A DNA stretch of 64,000 nucleotides from Burkholderia sp. Bp8992 (GTDB lineage: Bacteria; Pseudomonadota; Gammaproteobacteria; Burkholderiales; Burkholderiaceae). The stretch lies in assembly GCF_003853705.1 (NCBI RefSeq), contig NZ_QTQI01000005.1:310001-374000 (forward strand). Reading direction: 5' to 3'. Each line of letters starts with the position of its first letter. Position 1 is the first letter of the stretch. Below are positions 35,322 through 43,698 of this stretch, piece by piece. Made by a program: the position numbers and the translations under genes. The notes below the pieces were generated by a model. It was not told the origin of the DNA. It was given only the letters and a program-made list of their open reading frames with translations, and did not search any database.

Positions 35322-36170
35322 TCACGCTTCGTTGGCAACGGGGTTCGACAGTGTGCCGACACCCGGAATCACGACGTCGAACGTGTCACCGGGCTTCAGG
35401 AACACCGGTGGCTGCCGCTTGAAGCCGATCCCGCTCGGGGTGCCGGTCGCGAGGATGTCGCCCGGCTGCCAGTCGAGCGCCTGCGATACGTACGCGATCA
35501 GGGCCGGAATGTCGAAGGCGAGCTCGGACAGCTTGCCGATCTGCATCTGTTCACCATTCAACAGACCGTGGACCGAGAGTTCGCGATAGTCCGGAATTTC
35601 GTCGGCCGTGACGAGCCACGGGCCGAGCGCGCCGGTGCCGCGGAAATTCTTGCCCATCCCGTACTGGTGCGTATGGAACTGCCAATCACGGATGCTGGCA
35701 TCGTTGAAGCACGTATAGCCGGCTACGTGGCTCATCGCGTCTTTCGGTGCGATATGCGATCCGCCGCGGCCGATCACGACCGCGAGTTCGGCCTCGAAGT
35801 CGAAGTTGTCCGATACGGTCGGGCGAATCAGTGGCGCCCCATGCGGCAACAGAGTTTCCGCGTAACGATGGAAGATAACCGGGTACTTACCGACCGTACG
35901 GCCGGCCTCGGCAGCATGTGCAACGTAGTTGATGCCGACACAGATGATCTTGTTCGGGCGTGGAATGACCGGCTCGAGCTCGACATCGGCCAACGGGAAA
36001 TCCGCGGCCGCGGCGACGAGCCGGCGTGCTTCCTCCAGCGCCGCGTCATCCGCGAGCAGCGATGCGAGATCGGACATCGCGGGCAAGCGCGACGCGAGAT
36101 CGACGATCCCTTCTTCCTTGATTGCACCGAAAGCGGCCTTGCCGGCCCGGCGATACGACACGAGTTTCAT
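35322..36170 (-). CDS. fumarylacetoacetate hydrolase family protein
   Basis: A 282-residue FAH-superfamily hydrolase/isomerase. PNKIICVGINYVAHAAE is the family core entry, FDFEAELAVVIGRGGSHI carries the metal-binding Glu residues, GYTCFNDASIRDWQ the Asp, and LATGTPSGIGFKR closes the active site. Such enzymes hydrolyse acylpyruvates or isomerise ring-fission products in a Mg2+-dependent manner. The ATG at 36170 lies behind GGAGGAGCA; the frame extends seven codons further but without a better start. It is the first gene of the minus-strand operon (FAH, VOC, ALDH, monooxygenase), with the operator-like site 36198-36213 in its promoter. Confidence 0.93.
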   Translation of the reverse strand: MKLVSYRRAGKAAFGAIKEEGIVDLASRLPAMSDLASLLADDAALEEARRLVAAAADFPLADVELEPVIPRPNKIICVGINYVAHAAEAGRTVGKYPVIFHRYAETLLPHGAPLIRPTVSDNFDFEAELAVVIGRGGSHIAPKDAMSHVAGYTCFNDASIRDWQFHTHQYGMGKNFRGTGALGPWLVTADEIPDYRELSVHGLLNGEQMQIGKLSELAFDIPALIAYVSQALDWQPGDILATGTPSGIGFKRQPPVFLKPGDTFDVVIPGVGTLSNPVANEA

Positions 36171-36197
36171 TGCTCCTCCATTTGGGCGCAAAACATG

Positions 36198-36230
36198 TTT
36201 TTGTGCATATTACATCGGAATGGATATAAT
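36198..36230. promoter_or_regulatory. operator-like site and promoter between FAH and PF06684 genes
   Basis: TTTTTGTGCATATTAC at 36198-36213 matches the motif seen at 29400, 29430 and 36891. On the plus strand TTGTGC (36201-36206) and TATAAT (36225-36230) are spaced 18 bp and can serve as -35 and -10 for the PF06684 gene starting at 36291. The operator would then cover the -35 element, consistent with repression. The site is also 28 bp upstream of the FAH start on the other strand, so one binding event could control both arms. Confidence 0.6.
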
Positions 36231-36290
36231 GCAAGCACGGGAGCACAAACTGGCTCCCGGCGATCCGAACAATTTCCGTGGAGTAGAAAG

Positions 36291-36872
36291 ATGCCGCTGA
36301 TCAATGTCAGAAAGATCAAGCTCGACCTGGAGGAGGTCTGGCACGAAGGGGGAGAGCGCGTGAGCGAGCCGCTGCGGGTTGCGGTCGCGACAGCCATCGT
36401 CGCGAATCCGTATGCGGGGCGGTACGAGTCCGACCTGTTGCCGTTCATGCAAGCGCTGCGCGAACTCGGGCATGACCTGTCGTCGCGCGCCGTGGCGCTG
36501 CTCGGCGGCGCGGAGAACGTCCAGGCGTACGGAAAGGGCGCGATCGTCGGCGAGGATGGCGAACTCGAGCATGGTGCCGTATGGCACGAAGCCGGTGGCT
36601 GGGCGATGCGGGAATCGCTGGGCCAGCCGAAAGCAATGGTGCCGTCGGCCAAGACGATCGGCGGCGTTGGTACGCGCCTGATGGTACCGCTGGGCCATAT
36701 TCAGGCGTCTTATGTCCGCAGTCACTATGGCACGTGCGAGGTGACCGTCTGGGATGGCCCGCGCCGCAACGAGATCGCGTTCGCACTCGCGATGGCGACG
36801 GGCGGGCGTGTGCATGCGCGGCTGGGCGGCCTCGCGGCGACGGACGTCAAGGGTCTCGACGGCCTGCGATGA
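36291..36872 (+). CDS. amino acid synthesis family protein (PF06684)
   Basis: A 193-residue protein of the PF06684 (AA_synth, DUF1185) family. Recognisable blocks are RKIKLDLEEVWHEGG at the N-terminus, VAVATAIVANPYAGRYESDL, GKGAIVGEDGELEHGAVWHEAGGWAMRE and GHIQASYVRSHYG. The name comes from old annotation; the activity is not established, though members recur in operons for degrading heterocycles and aromatic acids. The ATG at 36291 follows GTGGAGTAGAAAG. It is divergent from the FAH operon and upstream of the alcohol dehydrogenase gene, and shares the operator-like promoter. Confidence 0.83.
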   Translation: MPLINVRKIKLDLEEVWHEGGERVSEPLRVAVATAIVANPYAGRYESDLLPFMQALRELGHDLSSRAVALLGGAENVQAYGKGAIVGEDGELEHGAVWHEAGGWAMRESLGQPKAMVPSAKTIGGVGTRLMVPLGHIQASYVRSHYGTCEVTVWDGPRRNEIAFALAMATGGRVHARLGGLAATDVKGLDGLR

Positions 36873-36890
36873 AGTTCAGGCGGAATTTGT

Positions 36891-36908
36891 ATTTTTATGC
36901 ATAAAAAT
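36891..36908. promoter_or_regulatory. perfect 18 bp operator-like palindrome upstream of the alcohol dehydrogenase
   Basis: ATTTTTATGCATAAAAAT is a perfect inverted repeat centred between 36899 and 36900, 98 bp upstream of the ADH start. It is the most symmetrical copy of the cluster's motif and so probably the strongest site for the FadR-type regulator at 30673-31368. It starts 19 bp after the stop codon of the PF06684 gene. Confidence 0.65.
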
Positions 36909-37006
36909 TGATATCATGCATTTAGCCTGGCTTGAGTCGCAGACAGATGACCGGGCCGGTGAATGTGTGTTGTGAATACACCAAGAGTGACGGACAGGAG
37001 ACAGAC

Positions 37007-38116
37007 ATGACGAAGATGATGCGAGCAGCACGGATGCACGATGTCGGCGCACCGATGGTGGTGGAGGATATTCCGGTGCCGTCGCCGCGGCCGACCGACG
37101 TGCTGGTGAGAGTCAAGGCATGCGGCATCGTGCCCAACCTCGGCAACGTGCTGAGCAACTGGCAGAAATGGTTTCCCCACCTGCCGCTTCCCCGGCTGCC
37201 GGCGATTTTCGGTCTCGACGCGACGGGTGTGATCGAGGAGGTCGGCAGTCAGGTCCATGCATTCAACGTGGGGGACCGCGTCTACGTGAATCCGGCGCGC
37301 TATTGCGGCGGTTGCCGCGCGTGCCGCTCGGGTGATACCACGGCCTGTCCGTACTACACATTCAATGGCTATTTCGGGTTCAGCCAGCGATCGCAGGCCA
37401 TCTTCGACGACTATCCGTACGGCGGGCTGTGCGAGTTCATGACCGCGCCGCAATACAGCCTGGTCAAGATACCCGACAACCTGAGCCATGAGACCGCAGC
37501 GCGCTTCGGCTATCTTGGCACCGCCTATCGTGCGCTGAAGAAGGCGGAAGTCGGGCCGAGCAGCACGATCCTGATCAACGGCATCAGCGGGACGCTCGGT
37601 ATTGGGGTTGCACTGTTCGGGCTCGCACTTGGCGCGCGGAAGATTCTCGGTACCGCACGCAACAAAGAGTTGCTTCAGCGCGTGAAGGCGATTGCGCCGG
37701 ATCGCATCGAGATTCTGGCGCTCGATGACGAGCCGGTCGACGCATGGGCGGCGCGCATCACGCGCGGGGAAGGTGTCGATGCGGTGATTGATGCGCTCGG
37801 ACCGGGCGCACCGCATACGACGCTGCAAGAATCGCTTAAGACGCTGCGCCGTGGCGGCCATCTCGTCAATATCGGCGCGGTTGCCGGCGACGTGCCGGTC
37901 AATCTTCACTACATGATGGACAATGACCAGCGCCTGAGCGGCTCCGCCTGGTTCACAGCCGGGCAAGGACAGGAAATGGCGGACATGGTCGAATCCGGCG
38001 TCGTCGATCTGTCGGTCTTCGAACACTGCACGTTCAAGCTGGAGGACATCAATATCGCGCTGGGCGGGATCGAGAATCGCAACGGCGGCTTCAGCAACTA
38101 CGTGATCTGTCCGTAA
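37007..38116 (+). CDS. zinc-dependent alcohol dehydrogenase (MDR family)
   Basis: A 369-residue medium-chain dehydrogenase. The structural zinc loop is CGGCRACRSGDTTAC with four Cys, the catalytic-zinc region lies at KACGIVPNLG, and the nucleotide fold is around LINGISGTLGIGVALFGLALG. The catalytic Cys-Gly is followed by IVPN rather than the usual 'CGICGSD' or 'CGVCHTD', so the second-shell residues differ from standard members. The ATG at 37007 is supported by CAGGAGA. It probably oxidises an alcohol side chain or reduces an aldehyde of the same pathway. The cupin gene follows after 80 bp. Confidence 0.87.
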   Translation: MTKMMRAARMHDVGAPMVVEDIPVPSPRPTDVLVRVKACGIVPNLGNVLSNWQKWFPHLPLPRLPAIFGLDATGVIEEVGSQVHAFNVGDRVYVNPARYCGGCRACRSGDTTACPYYTFNGYFGFSQRSQAIFDDYPYGGLCEFMTAPQYSLVKIPDNLSHETAARFGYLGTAYRALKKAEVGPSSTILINGISGTLGIGVALFGLALGARKILGTARNKELLQRVKAIAPDRIEILALDDEPVDAWAARITRGEGVDAVIDALGPGAPHTTLQESLKTLRRGGHLVNIGAVAGDVPVNLHYMMDNDQRLSGSAWFTAGQGQEMADMVESGVVDLSVFEHCTFKLEDINIALGGIENRNGGFSNYVICP

Positions 38117-38196
38117 CGCACATCGGCGACACTTCTGCGTCACATCGGCGCCGGGGTGTCGTCGGCCGAAAGCGTTTCTTTTCAGCGAGGCAACTC

Positions 38197-38733
38197 ATGC
38201 ACATTCGACGCGTGGTGACCGGCCGTGATCCGCACGGCCGGTCCGTCGTGGTTTCCGATGGTCCGACACCCCGAACTGTCCTGTTCGACTCCATTCCCGG
38301 GCATGCATTCGCACAGGTATGGACAACTGCGGCATCTCCGTCGCTGGCAACGGCGGCCGATCCGACGATCGGAAAAGACACCCTGATTCCGCCGGCCGGC
38401 GCGACCAGTCTCCTGGTGGTAACCTTTCCGCCGGATCAGGTCATGGCGGCCCCGCAGTTTGATCCCGCAGCGGCGGCAAACGAATGTGTCGCGCGCATGC
38501 CGGATCTCGCAGCGACGTTCGAGCCCGACCATCCAGGCGTGCATGCGACCGTAACGGTCGACTATGCGATCGTGCTGTCGGGCGAGATCTGGCTGGAACT
38601 CGATGACCGGCAGGCGACGCGGCTCGGGCCGATGGATGTCGTCGTACAGAACGGCACGCGCCATGCATGGCGCAACAACGGGAACAGCCCGGCGATCGTG
38701 GCGTTCTTCATGGTCGGTGCGACGCGCACGTGA
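38197..38733 (+). CDS. cupin domain-containing protein
   Basis: A 178-residue single-cupin protein. The C-terminal half carries VDYAIVLSGEIWLELDD and VVVQNGTRHAWRNNGNSPAIVAFF, the two cupin motifs with the metal-binding Glu and His. The first motif begins with Asp-Tyr instead of two His, as in a group of proteins associated with aromatic catabolism. It could be an enzyme or a small-molecule-binding accessory protein. It lies 80 bp after the ADH gene and 44 bp before the RutE-like gene. Confidence 0.82.
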   Translation: MHIRRVVTGRDPHGRSVVVSDGPTPRTVLFDSIPGHAFAQVWTTAASPSLATAADPTIGKDTLIPPAGATSLLVVTFPPDQVMAAPQFDPAAAANECVARMPDLAATFEPDHPGVHATVTVDYAIVLSGEIWLELDDRQATRLGPMDVVVQNGTRHAWRNNGNSPAIVAFFMVGATRT

Positions 38734-38777
38734 TACGCGCGCATGGCCTTTCGATGGTCGATCTGGAGGAAAACGGA

Positions 38778-39371
38778 ATGAGCGAGCCGCTCGATACCCG
38801 CGCGCGCCAGCAGCTATTTACCGACGCACGCAGCCAGAACGCGTGGTTGGACCGAGCGGTGCCCGATGCGGTGCTGCGTGACCTGTACGAACTGACCCGA
38901 TGGGGCCCGACGAGCATGAACTGCTCGCCAATGCGCGTCGTGTTCGTCCGGTCGCTGCCGGCGCGCGAAAAGTTGTTGTCGGCTGTTTTTACGGGGAACG
39001 TCGAGAAAGTGCGTACCGCGCCGGTCGTTGCGATCATTGCGCAGGATGTGGCGTTCTACACGCAGCTCGACAAGCTGTTTCCGCATCGGCCGGGTGCAGG
39101 GAAGATGTTCATCGAGCAACCGGAGCTGGCGCGAGATACATGCTTTCGCAACAGCTCGCTGCAGGGTGGCTATTTCATCATGGCGGCGCGCACGCTCGGT
39201 CTCGACTGCGGGCCGCTCTCGGGGTTCGACGCGACCAGGGTCGATCAGTTGTTCTTCGACGGTATGGCACTGCGCGTGAACTTTCTTTGCTGCCTCGGGT
39301 ATGGCGATCCGGACGGCCTGTTTCCCCGCAGCCCGCGGCTCGGTTTCGACGACGCTTGCGAGGTACTGTAG
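38778..39371 (+). CDS. nitroreductase-fold reductase, malonic semialdehyde reductase RutE-like
   Basis: A 197-residue FMN-dependent nitroreductase-family protein of the RutE/HadB type. FTDARSQNAWLDRAVPDAVL, YELTRWGPTSMNCSPMRVVFV and GLDCGPLSGFDATRVDQLFF match RutE, which reduces malonic semialdehyde to 3-hydroxypropionate at the end of the pyrimidine Rut pathway. The ATG at 38778 follows TGGAGGAAAA. No other rut gene is in the window, so here it may detoxify another reactive semialdehyde or ketoacid. It ends the plus-strand arm of the cluster. Confidence 0.86.
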   Translation: MSEPLDTRARQQLFTDARSQNAWLDRAVPDAVLRDLYELTRWGPTSMNCSPMRVVFVRSLPAREKLLSAVFTGNVEKVRTAPVVAIIAQDVAFYTQLDKLFPHRPGAGKMFIEQPELARDTCFRNSSLQGGYFIMAARTLGLDCGPLSGFDATRVDQLFFDGMALRVNFLCCLGYGDPDGLFPRSPRLGFDDACEVL

Positions 39372-39459
39372 GTTATAGGCGCGGCGACGGAGCCAGTCCG
39401 CCGCCCATACGCTTCAGCTGACGCGCACACTTGCGAAACGCCGTTTCGATCAGATGCAG

Positions 39460-40410
39460 TCACTGTGCGGGCCGGTGATGCCGCGCACCGCGTGATTGAG
39501 CCATGTGCGCAATGTTCTCGTTGTATCGTCGCGCTTCGCCGCTCAGCCATTCCCGAAACGCAGCCAGCGTCGAGCTTTCCGCTTTGGCTTCCGGGTAGAT
39601 CAGGAAGTACGCATTCCCGGTCGGATGTTCGTAGCGACCGACCTGAACCAGCGTCCCTCGCGATAGTTCGTCTTCGACGAGCAGTCGAGGAATCAGTGCG
39701 ATTCCGATTCCGCTCGATGCCGCTTCGGCAAGCATCGAGAACAGTTCATAACGCGGTCCGGACAGGTCGCCTTCCATTTCGAGTCCTTGCGCCGCGAACC
39801 ATTCGCGCCATGCGTACGGTCGCGTACTTTGCTGCAGCAACCGATAGCGCCGCCAGTCCGCCCGGGTCGGCTGGATGCGCGACGAGACCAGCTTCGGGCT
39901 GGCGACCGCGATCACGCTTTCCTGCATCAGCAAATCGCCGGCCGTACCGGGCCAGGGCGCGAGGCCTGCGTGGAGCGACGCGTCGAATCCAGTCGCATCG
40001 AACATGAACGGACGCGGCATGGCGGTCAGATTGACGGTGATGTCCGGATGCGTATCGATGAACGCCGGCATGCGCGGCAGCAGCCAACGGGTTGCGAAGG
40101 TCGGCACGGCCGCGAGCTCCAGGGTACCGCCTTTGCCGCCCGTCGCCATCATCTCCAGTGCGTCGTATTCGATCTGATCGAGTCTTGATGCCACACGGCG
40201 GCTGTAAGCCGCACCGGCTCCGGTCAGTGTCACGCCGCGGCGGGTGCGCCGAAACAGCTTCACGCCAAGAAATGCCTCGAGCACACCGATCTGACGACAG
40301 ATCGCACTTTGCGTGACGGCGAGCTCGTCCGCCGCTTTCGTGAAGCTCTGGTGGCGAGCGGCGGACTCGAATGCGGACAAGGCAGTTGTGGAGGGGATTG
40401 TGCGGCGCAT
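39460..40410 (-). CDS. LysR family transcriptional regulator of the glutaryl-CoA dehydrogenase operon
   Basis: A 316-residue LysR regulator. The winged HTH (STTALSAFESAARHQSFTKA, then VTQSAICRQIGVLEAFLG) covers residues 5-65 and the effector domain begins near 95 (GTLELAAVPTFATRWLLPRM). It resembles GcvA-type LysR proteins and is divergent from gcdH, the arrangement of GcdR regulators in beta- and gammaproteobacteria. The start at 40410 places the HTH at the N-terminus; the 27 extra codons upstream are unlikely. A small palindrome at 40471-40483 lies in the shared promoter. Confidence 0.88.
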   Translation of the reverse strand: MRRTIPSTTALSAFESAARHQSFTKAADELAVTQSAICRQIGVLEAFLGVKLFRRTRRGVTLTGAGAAYSRRVASRLDQIEYDALEMMATGGKGGTLELAAVPTFATRWLLPRMPAFIDTHPDITVNLTAMPRPFMFDATGFDASLHAGLAPWPGTAGDLLMQESVIAVASPKLVSSRIQPTRADWRRYRLLQQSTRPYAWREWFAAQGLEMEGDLSGPRYELFSMLAEAASSGIGIALIPRLLVEDELSRGTLVQVGRYEHPTGNAYFLIYPEAKAESSTLAAFREWLSGEARRYNENIAHMAQSRGARHHRPAQ

Positions 40411-40470
40411 GATGCGTGTCCAGGTGAATAGTGAGATCGACGAGTGAGATTTTTGCACATGTTGGTGCGA

Positions 40471-40483
40471 ACAAATCGTTTGT
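40471..40483. promoter_or_regulatory. ACAAA-N3-TTTGT palindrome between LysR and gcdH
   Basis: ACAAATCGTTTGT has perfect five-base arms around TCG and lies in the 130 bp divergent region, immediately next to a good -35 element TTGACA (40485-40490) for gcdH. It is a candidate LysR half-site; no convincing -10 at 17 bp spacing was found, so activator dependence is plausible. Confidence 0.4.
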
Positions 40484-40540
40484 TTTGACAATACGTGGCG
40501 AATAAAGTTGGCGTAACACCTTCACGCGGGCGATCAACAA

Positions 40541-41728
40541 ATGACTAATGCACACAAATTGATTTCGTTTCAATGGGACGACCCGCTGCTGATGGACCAG
40601 CAGCTTGGCGAGGACGAACGCATGGTGCGCGATTCCGCGCACGCGTACTGTCAGGAGCGGCTGACACCGCGCGTTCTGGATGCGTTTCGTCGCGAGGAGA
40701 CCGATCGGGCGATCTTTCGCGAATTGGGCGAGCTCGGCCTGCTCGGCATCACGATTCCGGACACCTATGGCGGCGCGGGTAGCAACTACGTCAGCTATGG
40801 CCTCGTCGCGCGCGAGGTCGAACGTGTGGATTCCGGCTATCGCTCGATGATGAGCGTGCAATCGTCTCTCGTGATGGTGCCGATCCATGCATTCGGTCAT
40901 GAAGCGACTCGCCAGAAATACTTGCCCAAGCTGGCATCGGGGGAACTGGTCGGCTGCTTCGGCCTGACCGAGCCGAATCACGGTTCCGATCCGGGCGGCA
41001 TGGCGGCGCGCGCGCGGAAGGTCGACGGCGGCTATCGCCTGACGGGCAGCAAGATGTGGATCACGAACAGCCCGATCGCGGACGTTTTCGTCGTATGGGC
41101 GAAGGACGACGAGGGCGCGATTCGCGGCTTCGTGTTGGAGAAGGGCTGGAAGGGTTTGTCGGCACCAGCGATTCACGGCAAGGTCGGGCTGCGTGCGTCG
41201 GTCACCGGCGAGATCGTGATGGACGACGTATTCTGCCCTGAGGAGAACGCGTTTCCGGACGTCCGCGGTCTCAAGGGGCCGTTCACATGCCTGAACAGCG
41301 CACGCTACGGTATCGCATGGGGCGCGCTCGGCGCAGCTGAGGATTGCTGGCATCGCGCGCGCCAGTACGTGCTCGATCGCAAGCAGTTCGGCAGGCCGCT
41401 CGCAGCGAACCAGCTTGTCCAGAAGAAGCTTGCCGACATGCAGACCGAGATCACGCTCGGCCTGCAAGGCTGCCTGAGGCTCGGCCGGATGAAGGACGAA
41501 GGCACGGCAGCCGTCGAGATCACGTCGATCATGAAGCGGAACTCATGCGGCAAGGCGCTCGACATTGCGCGGGTCGCGCGGGACATGCTGGGCGGAAACG
41601 GGATCAGTGACGAATTCGGCATCGCACGGCACCTTGTGAATCTCGAGGTCGTGAACACGTATGAGGGTACGCACGACATCCATGCGCTGATCCTCGGCCG
41701 GGCGATCACCGGCATTGCCGCATTCTGA
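40541..41728 (+). CDS. gcdH: glutaryl-CoA dehydrogenase
   Basis: A 395-residue acyl-CoA dehydrogenase specific for glutaryl-CoA, which it oxidises and decarboxylates to crotonyl-CoA. The catalytic base is Glu375 in [20 protein letters not shown], the family's hallmark for this enzyme; [25 protein letters not shown] and [20 protein letters not shown] match the FAD and CoA sites. [15 protein letters not shown] matches the substrate-carboxylate region. It is the central step of lysine, hydroxylysine and tryptophan breakdown. The CoA-transferase gene starts six bp after its stop, so the two are co-translated, and a LysR gene is divergent. Confidence 0.96.
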   Translation: MTNAHKLISFQWDDPLLMDQQLGEDERMVRDSAHAYCQERLTPRVLDAFRREETDRAIFRELGELGLLGITIPDTYGGAGSNYVSYGLVAREVERVDSGYRSMMSVQSSLVMVPIHAFGHEATRQKYLPKLASGELVGCFGLTEPNHGSDPGGMAARARKVDGGYRLTGSKMWITNSPIADVFVVWAKDDEGAIRGFVLEKGWKGLSAPAIHGKVGLRASVTGEIVMDDVFCPEENAFPDVRGLKGPFTCLNSARYGIAWGALGAAEDCWHRARQYVLDRKQFGRPLAANQLVQKKLADMQTEITLGLQGCLRLGRMKDEGTAAVEITSIMKRNSCGKALDIARVARDMLGGNGISDEFGIARHLVNLEVVNTYEGTHDIHALILGRAITGIAAF

Positions 41729-41734
41729 GCCGCC

Positions 41735-42973
41735 ATGGAAACGATCGCACAGCAAGGCGCATTGGCCGGCCTCCGCGTACTCGATCTGTCGCGGGTGCTG
41801 GCCGGGCCGTGGGCCGGCCAACTTCTCGCCGATCTCGGCGCGGATGTCGTCAAGATCGAGCGTCCAGGGACGGGTGATGACACGCGGGCGTGGGGCCCGC
41901 CGTGGCTGCTCGACGCAGACGGGCAGTCGACGGGCGAATCGGCGTACTACCTGAGCGCCAATCGCAACAAACGCTCGATCGCGGTCGATCTGAGCCGGCC
42001 GGACGGACAGTCGCTGGTTCGGCAACTCTCGCAGCAGGCCGATATCGTGCTCGAGAATTTCAAGGCCGGTGGCCTTGCGCAGTACGGGCTGGATTACGCG
42101 ACGCTCAGCGCCGGGAACCCGCGCCTGATCTACTGCTCGATTACCGGGTTCGGGCAGACGGGCCCGTATGCGTCACGTGCTGGTTACGACTTCCTGATAC
42201 AAGGGATGGGCGGCCTGATGAGCGTGACGGGGCGCGCCGACGGCACGGAAGGTGCCGGCCCGGTGAAGGTCGGCGTCGCGCTGACCGACGTGATGACGGG
42301 GTTGTATGCGACGGTTGCCGTGCTGGCCGCTGTTGCCCATCGTGAGCGCACGGGGCGTGGACAACACATCGACCTGGCGCTGCTCGACGTGCAGATCGCC
42401 GCGCTCGCGAACCAGGCGGCCAATTACCTGGTCGGTGGCATCGTGCCGCACCGGATGGGGAATGCGCATCCGAACATCGTGCCCTACCAGGATTTTCCGA
42501 CTTTCGATGGCCACATGATCATCGCTGTTGGCAATGACGGTCAGTTCGCCAGCCTGTGTCGGGTGCTCGGTCAGCCGCAATGGGCGAGCGATTCGCGTTT
42601 CGCGACAAATCCTTTACGCGTACGGCATCGCGACGAACTGGTTGCGCTGATTGGCGCGGTGACCACATGCCGGTCGACCGACGAGTGGGTCATCGCGATG
42701 GAGGAGGCGGGCGTGCCGTGCGGGCCGATTAATGGGCTTGATCGGGTTTTCGCGGACGAACAGGTCAAGGCGCGCGGCATTCGCATCGAGATGCCGCATG
42801 CATCGGCCGGCAGCGTGCCGCTCGTGGCGAACCCGATCCGAATGTCCGATTCGCCAGTCCAGTATCTTCGCCCGCCGCCGCGGCTCGGCGAACAGACCGA
42901 CGAGATCCTGGGTGCATGGCTGGGGCTGAGCCACGACGAGATCGACGCATTGCACGAGCGAAAAATCATCTGA
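41735..42973 (+). CDS. class III CoA transferase (CaiB/BaiF), probable succinyl-CoA:glutarate CoA-transferase
   Basis: A 412-residue family III CoA transferase. LAGLRVLDLSRVLAGPWAGQLLADLGADVVKIERP is the family N-terminus, ANRNKRSIAVDLSRPDG the next block, and the catalytic Asp is in GYDFLIQGMGGLMSVTG. HPNIVPYQDFPTFDGHMIIAVGNDGQF and the C-terminal domain are typical. Six base pairs behind gcdH, the likely job is to activate glutarate to glutaryl-CoA using succinyl-CoA, as human SUGCT does; that role is inferred from context, the family from sequence. Confidence 0.9.
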   Translation: METIAQQGALAGLRVLDLSRVLAGPWAGQLLADLGADVVKIERPGTGDDTRAWGPPWLLDADGQSTGESAYYLSANRNKRSIAVDLSRPDGQSLVRQLSQQADIVLENFKAGGLAQYGLDYATLSAGNPRLIYCSITGFGQTGPYASRAGYDFLIQGMGGLMSVTGRADGTEGAGPVKVGVALTDVMTGLYATVAVLAAVAHRERTGRGQHIDLALLDVQIAALANQAANYLVGGIVPHRMGNAHPNIVPYQDFPTFDGHMIIAVGNDGQFASLCRVLGQPQWASDSRFATNPLRVRHRDELVALIGAVTTCRSTDEWVIAMEEAGVPCGPINGLDRVFADEQVKARGIRIEMPHASAGSVPLVANPIRMSDSPVQYLRPPPRLGEQTDEILGAWLGLSHDEIDALHERKII

Positions 42974-42977
42974 CATC

Positions 42978-43244
42978 ATGATTTCGATCCATGACCCATC
43001 ATCGGGCTGGAAGGCAATCTGCGAGGCCCGGATGGCCGCCGCTGCTACTGCGAACGCCGACGACGCGTCGGTGTGGAGATGGTTTGCGGCGATGCTCGAA
43101 GAGCGGCGTATCCGCTGGCGCTTCATGTTCAATGCGTGGGTCGTCCATGTCGATCGGAAGGAGGTCGCGATCGAATCCAGTTTCTATGAGGCGATCAGGT
43201 CCGCCAAGTGCGAGTCGGAACAACTTGGCCTTGGCGCACTTTAG
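42978..43244 (+). CDS. small hypothetical protein
   Basis: An 88-residue protein starting four bp after the CoA-transferase stop. The second half reads RIRWRFMFNAWVVHVDRKEVA followed by a helix SFYEAIRSAKCESE; the 'NAWVVHVD...VA....F..A...AK..SE' layout resembles small Burkholderia proteins of unknown function. No signal peptide or membrane segment. It may be expressed from the gcdH transcript. I do not know its role. Confidence 0.5.
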   Translation: MISIHDPSSGWKAICEARMAAAATANADDASVWRWFAAMLEERRIRWRFMFNAWVVHVDRKEVAIESSFYEAIRSAKCESEQLGLGAL

Positions 43245-43698
43245 CGTTACTTGACCTAAGTCTGACATTATCGTTAGTTGGGTCGACGGATACCTGTCGC
43301 GATGAGGACCGCGCGCGAGACGAATCGCGGGTCAGGGGGCCAGGTGCACCGAACTCGCGGCCAACGCGAGGTTCGTCCGACGGTTCGTCGGGGATCTGAT
43401 TTTCGAATCTGTAGTGTGCGTCCATTCGGCGCAGCGCTTCTTCAATCACCGCATTTGGACCTGCGGCGTGCTGACCATAGATTTTGCGTTTCGCCGATAC
43501 GTTTCGACAAAGTGAGCGTGATCGGCAGTCGGTGATCGGAGCCTCACGCAATGCGACACGGCGGCATCAAGGCGCCCACGAGCTTGTCGTCGATGCCAAT
43601 CGACAAGCCGTCGTACTCCGCGGCTGAGGGCGAGCATGGGGTTGACATCGGCGAATTCGAGCTCCGGTTTTGTATGAAAGGCTATCTCCGGGATCGGG
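43245..43698. other. intergenic region between the gcdH and glcF gene sets
   Basis: About 450 bp between two converging gene sets. Overlapping short frames on both strands do not resemble a family. A minus-strand frame near 43446-43637 has a stretch vaguely like the C-terminus of a sugar epimerase, but it is too short and ends in a shadow-like tail. I see no terminator hairpin with a T run. Confidence 0.35.

Noticed and set aside
35307-36872. 521-codon plus-strand frame ending in the PF06684 protein
   Set aside because: The first 328 codons are antisense to the FAH gene; the family N-terminus begins at 36291 behind a ribosome-binding site.
40440-40475. TTTTTGCACATG sequence upstream of gcdH as another copy of the GntR motif
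   Set aside because: Only the T run and the TGCA core match; the flanks differ and the gene belongs to a LysR-controlled operon.
43446-43637. Minus-strand frame with a stretch like the C-terminus of a sugar epimerase
   Set aside because: The likeness covers only about 15 residues and the rest is shadow-like; not enough for a pseudogene call.
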